A stretch of DNA of 13,516 nucleotides from NCBI GenBank assembly GCA_947496835.1, contig CANMFV010000010.1:1-13516 (forward strand), written 5' to 3'. Shown in pieces: positions 1-8,802 of this stretch. The translations under genes and the position numbers were made by a program. The notes under the pieces are model-generated. The model was not told the DNA's origin and did not search any database. It worked only from the letters and a program-made list of their open reading frames with translations. This stretch comes from Flavobacteriales bacterium. GTDB lineage: Bacteria; Bacteroidota; Bacteroidia; Flavobacteriales_D; Crocinitomicaceae. Positions within the stretch are counted from its first letter, which is position 1, and every line of letters starts with the position of its first letter.

Positions 1-48
1 GTTAAGCGAAAAGCACTGGTAAAAACGGGGAAGACTGTTAATGACTCG
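1..48. other. Short non-coding edge after the secreted-protein gene
   Basis: These 48 bases follow the stop codon of the minus-strand gene that ends at 49. No start codon or clear hairpin with a T-tract is visible here on the minus strand. The pentamer GTTAA occurs twice near the stop codon, which may be chance. Transcription of the operon may run on past the window edge, but nothing here decides it. Confidence 0.3.
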
Positions 49-3000
49 TTAAATGTTCTGTAAGTCGACCATCCGCATGGCGATAAATGCTTTCAATACA
101 CGTTCTCCCACATTTGGAACATCAATATGTATCAAGTAAATACCTCCAGCAACGGGAATATCTGCATGATTGGTCAGTGTCCAATCTTGATAGGTCAAAG
201 GATTATCCTTTTTAATGGTCTTCACTAATTTTCCACCGGTCGTGTAGATTTTTATGGTACAACGCTCAGGTAAATTTGTAATCTTTACCCGATTATCAAG
301 TTTGTTCCGCTCGTATTCAGAAAATGCTAAATAAGGATTTGGCACCACATTAATCATCGCTAATGCTTCTTTCAATTGGTCTTTTGATCCAACTTTCGTC
401 GCGATGTCATCCATAGACCAACCGTACATTGGTTTACCACCATTTTCTCCGGATCCAACAAAGTTTTTGTATTCTTTGTTGATGCGCAATTTGATTGTTA
501 CATCTGTAGAAAGTAGGCTTTGTCCAAAGTTCAACATTGGGTATGAAACCCATGTTAAACTACCGTACAATTGACGTTTTTCTGCACTTATTTCAGCGGC
601 TGTTAGCGTAGTTGATTCTACATTTAACCATTTGTTGCGTAGGAAGTTTGTCCCTACATTTTCTCCTTCCGATGGAACATACGCAGGGAAGTCAAATCCA
701 TTGTTGAAGCCGTTGATGGTTTTCTGTTTGTAACTGAATACATACACTGCATGCATTCCACCCATCAATGGTGTTCCAACATTGCTTACTAATCGATCGG
801 TTGGATTCCATTGCATATCTGCTCCGTTTTCTCCACCCAAGAACGAGTTCTCACCAAAGGCCATGTACAAACGCGCACCTGACTCCAAGTCAACCGCATA
901 CCCTGGGAACCAACCCATTCCTGTTGTTCCTGTTCCGTCTGGATTACCGTTTTTGTCCACACTTGGACTCTTGCGCATGGCTCCTGGAGCACATCCACCG
1001 ATGTTCAGTCCTGCACTGCGACCAAGTTCAATAACTGGTACTCGTGTCCATTTGCTCTTGTCGCTAGTGATAATAATATTGACACTCGGTAAAAAGCTAA
1101 TTGATGCGTATTGTTTTCCAAATGCAACATACGGCCCATAATAAGCAAGTGGCATATAATCAGCTTGGTGTCCAACCAAACGATGTGGGGCAATTGTTCC
1201 ATCTAAGATACTTTCGTACGCTTGTTTTGGATCGGCACCATCTTCATCTGGATAGTTACATGGATTCAAGTATGTTGGTCCATCTGGCAAACACTCGTAT
1301 CCTTGATCTCCCACTGTACTATTTGGCGCGTAATCACCTGAACGAACCCAGTTTGTTGGGAAGTACGAATCGTTATCTGAAACACCTGTTAACCATCGTT
1401 TCGAAGAATCGGCAAACTCAATTGACGACTCGATCATGTCTGTGGTTTTACCAGCTATGGTACCCGTTCCTCCTGGGAAGTAATATTTGTTTTGATAAAT
1501 CTGAACAGAAATACCCCAATTTGGAACGATTTGTTCGTTGTCACTAGCAATTGTGTTTTCAGAACTTACCGAGTCGATTGGCGTTGCATCACCTTTGTTC
1601 GCATAGCGGTAAACGGTCCAACTTGCGGTGTCTGCACTATTTCCAGAAGAATTTGCGGTGAAGTCATTGAATTTACACTCAAAATATCCACTGGCAAGAT
1701 TCAATGGATCTACCACTTTGATATTGATTGGACCACGACCGTAATCGTACGTTGGATTCTGCATGAAGCCTTGTTCCAAAATTGTTTTTTCGGATGCCGC
1801 TGTTAACTCCAATGAACGGTTTCCGTTTCCGTATCCATCTAAACGTGTAATAAGTGGAGAGGAACCGTAAGCAATCATTTGCGCCGTTCCGTCTGCTTCT
1901 GGCATTGGATTGTGTGGGACAGCAGATACAGGTTTAATTGCCGTTCCATCAAAACTAATACGGGATGAAATATAAGGCATTTTTTGTCCGTCTAATAAAT
2001 CAGGGTCATTCGGGTTGTATTCCTTAAATTGGTTGTATGCATAAGCAACGGCCACATAATAATATGTTTTGTGGTTAACCAGTCGTCTTTCACCCTGTGC
2101 AAATGCATCTTCTTTCAATTGGAAAGTGTGTTGAATTCCAACATTTCCACCTTTCACTTTTTCTACCGGAATCGAGTATCCTAAGGCTTCATCATAAACG
2201 AAGTTGATGATTCTAGCAATGTTATTCTTTTTATCACACTGCGCAACCAAACGCGATTTGTCTGCATCAGCAATATCAGCGATTGATACTTCCGCATCCT
2301 TCAATTGGAAGATTTGGTATCCTTCAAAACGGTAGTAACGATCTACAGTTGGATCAGGAATATTCACTTCATCCATTTCCTCGTATGCTTCTTGGTAATT
2401 ATTAGATGAAGATGGATTTTCCACCATTAAGATTAATTCATTCTCCAATTCTTGTATCGTTAATTTCGGTGCATCTGGAGGAGAAAGAATTTTAAAACAT
2501 GCATCAAACAATGCTTGCGCTTTCGTGTCAGCACGTTTCATCGCATCAACAGATGCCATGAGTCCACCAGCAGAACTTCTACCGTAAACGATACCTACTG
2601 TAATGTTGTTTGTTGCTCCTGGGCGTAGTGTAAACGGTCCAGCAGACTGAACAAATCGTCTATCTCCTGGAGGGTTGTTACTTGTCGACTCGTCCCATCC
2701 ATTTGGAAACTGACCAGACATGTCTTGACCACCTGTTGACCAATGAATTGGATCTGAAGTTCCAGGGAACATATAATCACTCAAAGCTGTTCCTTGTGCT
2801 CCTGTACCACCATAATACATCTCAGCGCCATTCGCCCATTTACCTTCCATGAATCGGTAGTATTCCGATGCGGGACCTGGGTCATTGTATGGATAAGCTG
2901 AAGTTGAAGTAAAATAGGTAAATCGACGCATTCCAAAACGCTCATTATCGATGATTCCATCAGAATAACCAATACCGATACCTTTGTAAACAATTCCACC

Positions 3001-4239
3001 ATTTGCCAAGGCATCTACTACTGTAGGTACAATTTCTGTTTGCGTTACTTCATCATAATAAGGGCCGGGATTATCAATGCCATCAGCATCTTGGTAAGGA
3101 CCTTCAAAGAAGTCACACCCGATAGCAGGAGGATTTTCGCCATAACCTAAACGTCCACCATCACTTTGGTCATTTAAATCACCATTGTACATGTAACCAA
3201 GTCCACGAGATACGTCACAACCAGCGTAGTCATCTGCGTAGTTTCCAAGATCGGCATCTAAGAATTGTGAAAAATAGGTGTTATAAAGCGTTTGTGTTCC
3301 ACGGTTTATTAATTCGTAGTTATAGAATGTCATTCGGTTCACTTCATCGTTTGTCGCGAATGAGAACGCTTGAGCACGAATTTCCATTCCGATTGGATCT
3401 CCATTCGTTTCAGTGTGAATGTTTCCTTTGTCATTAAATACCCACCAGTGCGTTTCATCTCCGAATAACGAAACACGGCGATCAATACCACATTCGATGT
3501 CATCACGTCCAAGGATATCATCATACCAAGGATGGTCACCATTGTCTGGATTATAAGAACCATCACCATCGCGGTCATAGAATGGAGCTAACCAATAATC
3601 TTGTCCTCTTGAAACGTCACCATGAGCAGGCCATCCGTAAATTCTATTTAATTCATCATTTGTCAAAGTTTGAACATCGTCACAGCCTTCTGTGACAATT
3701 CCTTGTGAACATTCCCACCAAACATTGAAGCGAATAACTTCCGCTTTACGAATCGTGTAAAATTTGTCGTACGCGATACATTGGTCCGGATCAATATTTG
3801 CCTCTCCGAAATCTCTGGTGAAATTAGCGCCAATTGGACCACTGCCTGGATTTCCTGAGCCAGTACCTGGGTTTACAGTTAATGGACCAGGCCAGAAATC
3901 ATTTCCGCTACGAAAACGTAAAGCGGCTAATTTCAACTGTCCATTCACATCAGTTCCTCCCATCCACAAGGCACCTGCAAAAATCGCATAGCGCTTACTG
4001 TTTTTTGGGACTTCGTAAGCAGCTACACCAGCAGCACGGTTTTGGAACATACTTCCTCCTTGTTCAATTAACGCTCTAACGTCATTGAACTCCATGTATA
4101 GTTTTGCTGTCGCTGGACTACAATTGGCTCCTTTAGTTGTTGGAGTAGGCTTAGCTGATTTGTCATTAGGACCTAGATAAGCGAGTGCGTTAAACACTAC
4201 AGTAACCCCAAAAAACGTTGCAAGTAATTGCTTTTTCAT
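49..4239 (-). CDS. Giant secreted protein with FN3-like and T9SS/FlgD-like C-terminal domain, function unknown
   Basis: The product has 1396 residues and no assignable enzymatic function. A signal peptide is clear (residues 1-20, MKKQLLATFFGVTVVFNALA), which supports the ATG at 4239. Residues about 40-580 form a large Trp-, Gly- and Asp-rich region with ALWMGG (about 90-95) and a Ca2+-loop-like DRDGDGSYNPDNGD (222-235), followed by DADLGNYADDYAGCD (328-342) and DQSDGGRLGYG (357-367). Residues about 585-760 look like a fibronectin type III-like segment starting SPPDAP. The last ~100 residues begin VVPNPYLAF and contain RVKITNLP, IKIYTTGGKLVKTI and GGIYLIHID, the pattern of FlgD-like Ig/T9SS sorting domains, so export by T9SS to the cell surface is likely. 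It lies 21 bases downstream of a TonB-dependent receptor gene on the same strand, so the two are probably co-transcribed. Seen: signal peptide and motifs. Inferred: surface location and partnership with the receptor. Confidence 0.9.
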   Translation of the reverse strand: MKKQLLATFFGVTVVFNALAYLGPNDKSAKPTPTTKGANCSPATAKLYMEFNDVRALIEQGGSMFQNRAAGVAAYEVPKNSKRYAIFAGALWMGGTDVNGQLKLAALRFRSGNDFWPGPLTVNPGTGSGNPGSGPIGANFTRDFGEANIDPDQCIAYDKFYTIRKAEVIRFNVWWECSQGIVTEGCDDVQTLTNDELNRIYGWPAHGDVSRGQDYWLAPFYDRDGDGSYNPDNGDHPWYDDILGRDDIECGIDRRVSLFGDETHWWVFNDKGNIHTETNGDPIGMEIRAQAFSFATNDEVNRMTFYNYELINRGTQTLYNTYFSQFLDADLGNYADDYAGCDVSRGLGYMYNGDLNDQSDGGRLGYGENPPAIGCDFFEGPYQDADGIDNPGPYYDEVTQTEIVPTVVDALANGGIVYKGIGIGYSDGIIDNERFGMRRFTYFTSTSAYPYNDPGPASEYYRFMEGKWANGAEMYYGGTGAQGTALSDYMFPGTSDPIHWSTGGQDMSGQFPNGWDESTSNNPPGDRRFVQSAGPFTLRPGATNNITVGIVYGRSSAGGLMASVDAMKRADTKAQALFDACFKILSPPDAPKLTIQELENELILMVENPSSSNNYQEAYEEMDEVNIPDPTVDRYYRFEGYQIFQLKDAEVSIADIADADKSRLVAQCDKKNNIARIINFVYDEALGYSIPVEKVKGGNVGIQHTFQLKEDAFAQGERRLVNHKTYYYVAVAYAYNQFKEYNPNDPDLLDGQKMPYISSRISFDGTAIKPVSAVPHNPMPEADGTAQMIAYGSSPLITRLDGYGNGNRSLELTAASEKTILEQGFMQNPTYDYGRGPINIKVVDPLNLASGYFECKFNDFTANSSGNSADTASWTVYRYANKGDATPIDSVSSENTIASDNEQIVPNWGISVQIYQNKYYFPGGTGTIAGKTTDMIESSIEFADSSKRWLTGVSDNDSYFPTNWVRSGDYAPNSTVGDQGYECLPDGPTYLNPCNYPDEDGADPKQAYESILDGTIAPHRLVGHQADYMPLAYYGPYVAFGKQYASISFLPSVNIIITSDKSKWTRVPVIELGRSAGLNIGGCAPGAMRKSPSVDKNGNPDGTGTTGMGWFPGYAVDLESGARLYMAFGENSFLGGENGADMQWNPTDRLVSNVGTPLMGGMHAVYVFSYKQKTINGFNNGFDFPAYVPSEGENVGTNFLRNKWLNVESTTLTAAEISAEKRQLYGSLTWVSYPMLNFGQSLLSTDVTIKLRINKEYKNFVGSGENGGKPMYGWSMDDIATKVGSKDQLKEALAMINVVPNPYLAFSEYERNKLDNRVKITNLPERCTIKIYTTGGKLVKTIKKDNPLTYQDWTLTNHADIPVAGGIYLIHIDVPNVGERVLKAFIAMRMVDLQNI

Positions 4240-4260
4240 ATCTCTACGTTTATTGCTTTC

Positions 4261-7200
4261 TTAAAAATCAAATTTAACTCCTAAACGAATTGTTCTCGGA
4301 GAACTAATATTAAATGGATTTTGAATCTTCATCATGTAATAGTCACGGAAAGATTGCTCATCAGTTTGGTTTTGAATAGATGTTTGACTAGATGCTGCCG
4401 CAAGGTAACCATCATCATCCCAGTTTCCAGTTGCACGGTATACATTCAAACGGTTAAATTGATTGAACATGTTCGTTACTCGTACATAAACATTTAAGAA
4501 AGCTACTTTTTTCTTATTGTCTTTATTTCCGTACTGCAAATTAAATGTTTTATCAAACTGCATATCCAAACGGTATGACCAAGGTAATCTTGAACCGTTC
4601 AATGTTCCATTGATTCCTGCTGCTAGGTTACCAATCCCCTCATCCGTAATAAACGTTTGAGAAGAGTATGGATTTCCTGAATAGAAGTTTGAGAAAATAT
4701 TCAAACCTGCATTCTCTAGGAATTTAGACTTGCCAATGATTGGTCCGTTGTAATCTTTACCTTCACCATAACGGTAATCGAACGATACTGCAAATGCATG
4801 ACGTTGGTCGTAACTATAAGGGAAGATATTTCTCAAGTTAGGAAGTCCAGCATTCACTAATGCGCCCATGGATGTCGCGTCTGAACCTGTTCCATCCGCG
4901 AACTGCAGCGTGTAGTTAGCTGTCATACGGATGTTTCCTGTTTGTCTTAAATCGTAAGCTATTGTCATACCTTTAACTGTTCCAAAATCTCTGTTTCCGT
5001 AAGTTTTGTATGTTGCTGGATAAGCCTGGAAGATGTTCACCAACTGTACATTATTACGCTGCTCTCTGTAGAACGCAGAAATCTTTACCGAGGAGGTGCG
5101 CGTTAATACCTGTTGGAATCCTAACTCATAATCAACCGTTTTCTCTGGCTTCAAGTTAGAGTTACTGATAACATTATTTCTCGATTGGATGTATTGGTAT
5201 TCGTATGGATCAAAACGGTAACCAGAAGTCGGGCGTTTCGTCAAGATGTCATAGTGGGCAAAGAATGAAGCCTCCTCTGAAATTGGGAAAGAGAATGCCA
5301 CACGAGGCATAATGTTCACTTGCGCTTTATAATCTGTAAAGGCATCAGCAGAAGGTGTTTCCAATGATGGATCTTGCAACCAAGGAGCAATTCCATTTGG
5401 ACCTTCAACCAATTTAGGATCTTCAATTGGTGTACCAGCAGAATTGTACCAATTCATTCCCGTTCTAAATCCTTTAATTTCGGTAGGATTCTGAACATCA
5501 TTCACGTAAACGATGTTATCATCAGCCATACCCTCAGGTAAATTTACCCAAGCATATTGGTTTGGATCGCTTTCTTTCAATTCACGAACTTCTTTTACTG
5601 TTTTTGCATTGTAGAATAAATACTGATCTTTCAATACTGGTTGGTTTGCATCGAATACATCTACACGAACGCCGACATTGAATACGATGTCATTGAAGGC
5701 AAATTTATCCATAATATATCCTGCAATATAAATTGGCTGGAATGCACCAACAAATCTTTTGTAGTTACCGTTTTCATCGTACTCATTAAAGTATTTATTG
5801 ATGTCCGTATTCCCTTTCACTTTCTTACCGGTATGATCAAAACCATAGTACGATACATAAGAGTTTCCACTATTCAATAATTCATCCGGAGAGAACATAT
5901 CATATTGGAAAAGATTTGGATCATATTGGTCGATATCAATAAAGTCGTCACCTGAAGCACTCAATCCAAGTTTGTTACGAAGGTTATAGTCAAAGAATGA
6001 CTGGTTGTCATTATTTAATTGTCCACCGAATTCACCTGTTCCACTTGTATTCGCATACCCTGAATTTAAACGTTCATAGGTAATTGCTTTAAATGAACCT
6101 GAATCAGAAACAACGCCACTATTCAAGTCTAATTCTCTAATGTGGAAATTCGTTAATTGACGAGCAATGTTCCAGATTCCAGTTGGACCAAAGTCACCAC
6201 TTGACCAACCACGATCAACACGTTGTTCATATTCAAATCCTAATGAGATACTGTGATCTCCGATGATGACAGACCCTGCACCGGTTACACGGAATTGGTC
6301 ATTTTCAAATTTACCGAATCCATTGTAAGGCGCTCCGATATTGCTCCAAATACCATAAACGCTTTGAGGTGCATCACCATTACGAAGTGCATTTCCTTGG
6401 TTAATTTGAGTTAAGTTCTCGTAGTGACCAAAAGGTGACCCTTCATAGATGTCATAGTATTGTGTTGTAATAGCAGCCAATGCCGCATTTGTTTCTGACG
6501 GAGTAAAATCAACCTGTACATCCTTGAATCCATCGTGTACGTACATTTGTGTTGCGTCGTTGAATGTGTAAGAAGGTCTACGTGTTGTAACGAATTTACC
6601 AACGTACCCATAGTTAAACAAATTATATTTATGTTTTGGGTCATAGGATTCGCTGAACGATTTTGAGTAATCCACCATCAAACTGTATAGTGCTGATTTG
6701 ATTTTAGAACTACTTCCTTCACGCTCGTTGTTAAAGCGCTGTGTTAAACGTCCAAATAAACGATAATCAAAAGATTTGTTGAAACCAAAGTTCGAGAAAT
6801 TTAAAAGCGAATTTCCGTATGAGTAGCTATTTCCTGTACTGTAGTTCATTGAAGCACCAAATTGAAGATTCACAGATGGACCTGTATTCACGTCTATTTT
6901 AGCTTGACCGGAATATACCGTGTTTCTCGCATTCATTCTCCAAGCTGTTTTTTCGAAATCACTTTCGCGTAAGAATAATGAATTATGGAAGGTTCCAAAT
7001 CCAGTAGAGTTTGGTCTTAATGGATTTGCCAATAGTTCATCGCGTACATCTTTCTTTATTCGGTAACTACCACCTGCAAGAGGACGGCTATCCAATTGAT
7101 CAGTTAAGTTAGCAGAAACTAAGAATCCTAATTTCGGTTTTGTTTTTTTTCCTGTTGAATCACGTTGCATCCAAAGCGGACCAGACAACATTCCTTCTAC

Positions 7201-8013
7201 AAGGTTGTATCCGAACTTATCTAAACCAAATACTTTTCCATCATAACCATCCGGATCAGCTCCTTTAAAGTATATACCAGAAGAAACACCTTCAATTGAA
7301 CCGAAATATATAGCAGATGGCCCACGTGTTGTAATGGAGATAATCCCTCCGGTTACATCACCATAGTTAGCTGGAACACCACCGGTAATGACAGAAACTT
7401 CTTCTAAAGCTGATTTAGGTAGGTTAGCAGAACCACGCACTTTAATACCATCAATATAGTAATATGTACCATCTGAACGCGAACCACGAACCGAAATAGC
7501 TCCAGATCCTTCATTTGAATTCACACCTCCAACAGATCTTGCGACTCCTTCCGCAGAACGAACAGGCATTCTATTAATGTCTTCACGAGTAACGGTTGCA
7601 CCAGAGGCACCACCATTTTTATCAATTAAAGGGACTTTATAAATGACAACCTTAACTTCTTGCTCGTCTTTTACTTTTTTCGCGAGAGTCAAATTATCGA
7701 GAAAGGTAATTCGATCTGGAGAGATGGCAACGCCTGTCATGACGGACATGTTGTAACCTGAAATGGCATTTGAAAAATGCAAATCATATGTTCCCGGAGG
7801 AATACCATTGACTTGAAATTTACCCTGAGCATCTGTAGTGGCTCCACTTTTAATTTGGTCTCCCTGTTTTAAAAGAACCTTTGAAAGCTCAATTGGAAGT
7901 CCAGTTGATTCATCCTTGATTGTCCCTTTTAGGGTACCAAGACCCGATTGAGAAAATGCATAAGTACCTGCAAACAGGACGCTTAATACTAATAACTTCA
8001 GTTTACCCACCAT
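4261..8013 (-). CDS. TonB-dependent outer-membrane receptor with carboxypeptidase regulatory-like domain
   Basis: This is an outer-membrane beta-barrel transporter or receptor that would be energised by TonB-ExbBD. I chose the ATG at 8013 because it gives a textbook signal peptide (MVGKLKLLVLSVLFAGTYAFSQ). The frame stays open to an ATG at 8082, but that adds 23 residues, including KKRD, in front of the signal. From the chosen start, residues about 25-110 are a CarboxypepD_reg-like beta-sandwich (GTLKGTIKDESTGLP, then GKFQVNGIPPGTYDL). EVKVVIYK at about 119-126 sits where a TonB box is expected. Residues about 137-231 are the plug domain (SVRGSR, YYIDGIKVRGS, GGVPANYGDVTGGIISITTRG). The remainder is the barrel, ending in the aromatic LGVKFDF typical of outer-membrane insertion. 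It is the first gene of a two-gene unit with the secreted protein downstream. No SusD gene is adjacent and the length exceeds siderophore receptors. The substrate cannot be told from sequence. Confidence 0.93.
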   Translation of the reverse strand: MVGKLKLLVLSVLFAGTYAFSQSGLGTLKGTIKDESTGLPIELSKVLLKQGDQIKSGATTDAQGKFQVNGIPPGTYDLHFSNAISGYNMSVMTGVAISPDRITFLDNLTLAKKVKDEQEVKVVIYKVPLIDKNGGASGATVTREDINRMPVRSAEGVARSVGGVNSNEGSGAISVRGSRSDGTYYYIDGIKVRGSANLPKSALEEVSVITGGVPANYGDVTGGIISITTRGPSAIYFGSIEGVSSGIYFKGADPDGYDGKVFGLDKFGYNLVEGMLSGPLWMQRDSTGKKTKPKLGFLVSANLTDQLDSRPLAGGSYRIKKDVRDELLANPLRPNSTGFGTFHNSLFLRESDFEKTAWRMNARNTVYSGQAKIDVNTGPSVNLQFGASMNYSTGNSYSYGNSLLNFSNFGFNKSFDYRLFGRLTQRFNNEREGSSSKIKSALYSLMVDYSKSFSESYDPKHKYNLFNYGYVGKFVTTRRPSYTFNDATQMYVHDGFKDVQVDFTPSETNAALAAITTQYYDIYEGSPFGHYENLTQINQGNALRNGDAPQSVYGIWSNIGAPYNGFGKFENDQFRVTGAGSVIIGDHSISLGFEYEQRVDRGWSSGDFGPTGIWNIARQLTNFHIRELDLNSGVVSDSGSFKAITYERLNSGYANTSGTGEFGGQLNNDNQSFFDYNLRNKLGLSASGDDFIDIDQYDPNLFQYDMFSPDELLNSGNSYVSYYGFDHTGKKVKGNTDINKYFNEYDENGNYKRFVGAFQPIYIAGYIMDKFAFNDIVFNVGVRVDVFDANQPVLKDQYLFYNAKTVKEVRELKESDPNQYAWVNLPEGMADDNIVYVNDVQNPTEIKGFRTGMNWYNSAGTPIEDPKLVEGPNGIAPWLQDPSLETPSADAFTDYKAQVNIMPRVAFSFPISEEASFFAHYDILTKRPTSGYRFDPYEYQYIQSRNNVISNSNLKPEKTVDYELGFQQVLTRTSSVKISAFYREQRNNVQLVNIFQAYPATYKTYGNRDFGTVKGMTIAYDLRQTGNIRMTANYTLQFADGTGSDATSMGALVNAGLPNLRNIFPYSYDQRHAFAVSFDYRYGEGKDYNGPIIGKSKFLENAGLNIFSNFYSGNPYSSQTFITDEGIGNLAAGINGTLNGSRLPWSYRLDMQFDKTFNLQYGNKDNKKKVAFLNVYVRVTNMFNQFNRLNVYRATGNWDDDGYLAAASSQTSIQNQTDEQSFRDYYMMKIQNPFNISSPRTIRLGVKFDF

Positions 8014-8057
8014 AAGAATGCGTATAAATTTTACTATATCTCGTTTTTTAAAGATTG

Positions 8058-8093
8058 TAAATATATAGAAATCCATATTCATTCCCTCACAAA
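8058..8093 (-). promoter_or_regulatory. Possible promoter of the receptor operon
   Basis: On the minus strand TATATTTA (8065 to 8058) matches seven of eight positions of the Bacteroidota -7 consensus TAnnTTTG, and TTTG (8093 to 8090) could be the -33 element. The spacer is 24 bases, longer than the usual 19-21, so the call is weak. If real, transcription would start near 8053, about 40 bases before the ATG at 8013, which would exclude the upstream ATG at 8082. The intergenic region 8014-8168 is very AT-rich. On the plus strand CAACTTTG (8124-8131) is an even poorer -7 candidate for the divergent gene. Confidence 0.28.
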
Positions 8094-8168
8094 TTTGAAA
8101 AAATATATATGAAAATTATTATGCAACTTTGCAGTATAAGTGTGAACTAACTGTTAATTAATTGATAA

Positions 8169-8789
8169 ATGTCCGAATCGATTCATAGATTTTTTTTATC
8201 CTGTCAATTGAGCTTAGTTGCCGTGGAGCGAAAAAAAACGCTTGAAGCATATTTAAATGAGGAATTATTCCCTGAAGAAAGGGAACAATTAAAAACTTTA
8301 AATCATGAAGCTAGAAAAATCGAGTTTTTAGGTGTTCGTCGCTTGAGAAATGAAATGAATTTAATTTCTCCTATTGATTATACTATAACAAGAAGACCAT
8401 TTCTCGGAATCCAATTAGACACCTTTATTTCCATCAGTCACTCCAAAAATTATTGTGCACTTGGAGTTAGTTCAAATGAAATCGGAATTGACATTGAGGA
8501 AATAAATCCACGGATTGAGCGTATCGCCGAACGCTTTGTAAACATTGACGAAAAGCAGTTCGTAAGCGAGGAGTATATACTTGATTTGACAAAACTATGG
8601 ACGATGAAAGAAGCCATGTTCAAATTAAATAATAGAACGGGTATAGAATTTAAATCTGAATTAATCATCGAGGAAAAGTACGGTGAGAACTATTTCGGCA
8701 AAATGTTAAACGAAAATGGTTGGAGGCGTGTGAAATTGGAGTGTTTTCAACAAAGTGAGTTAGTGATTTCGGTCTGTCAATATGATTAA
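8169..8789 (+). CDS. 4'-phosphopantetheinyl transferase superfamily protein (Sfp/HetI type)
   Basis: This enzyme transfers the 4'-phosphopantetheine arm of coenzyme A to a serine of a carrier protein, turning an apo acyl or peptidyl carrier protein into the holo form, in the cytoplasm. The 206-residue length fits the Sfp-like family. The core motifs are visible: ISISHS with H91, GIDIEE with the Mg2+-binding D108 and E110, and W144-T-M-K147-E148-A, which holds the third metal ligand. The N-terminal part (EEREQLKTLNHEARKIEFLGVRRLR, written here in outline only) resembles the pseudo-domain stretch in which these enzymes read rank-and-file Arg/Lys for CoA binding. No carrier-protein, PKS or NRPS gene lies nearby, so the target could be the fatty-acid ACP or a distant pathway. 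It is divergent from the receptor gene (155-base gap) and convergent with nadC (9-base gap). Confidence 0.92.
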   Translation: MSESIHRFFLSCQLSLVAVERKKTLEAYLNEELFPEEREQLKTLNHEARKIEFLGVRRLRNEMNLISPIDYTITRRPFLGIQLDTFISISHSKNYCALGVSSNEIGIDIEEINPRIERIAERFVNIDEKQFVSEEYILDLTKLWTMKEAMFKLNNRTGIEFKSELIIEEKYGENYFGKMLNENGWRRVKLECFQQSELVISVCQYD

Positions 8790-8802
8790 TTTACTAAATT
8801 AA
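8786..8802. repeat. AT-only palindrome spanning the convergent stop codons
   Basis: TTAATTTA-C-TAAATTAA is a perfect 8-base inverted repeat around one central base. It contains the TAA of the phosphopantetheinyl transferase (8787-8789) and, on the other strand, the TAA of nadC (8801-8799). It has no G or C in the arms and a one-base centre, so it is a poor intrinsic terminator. It is the only structure between these two genes. Confidence 0.5.

Noticed and set aside
782..1547. Plus-strand open frames of 119 and 148 codons
   Set aside because: They lie antisense inside the large secreted-protein gene, have no recognisable domain, and are explained by the codon bias of the real frame.
49..8013. 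Classic SusC/SusD polysaccharide utilisation locus
   Set aside because: The downstream gene has a T9SS-type C-terminus and no SusD lipoprotein features (its signal peptide lacks a lipobox Cys), and no glycosidase genes are nearby.
8094..8131. TTTG...CAACTTTG as promoter of the phosphopantetheinyl transferase
   Set aside because: The -7 candidate lacks the TA, and the spacer to the upstream TTTG is 26 bases, too long for the Bacteroidota consensus.
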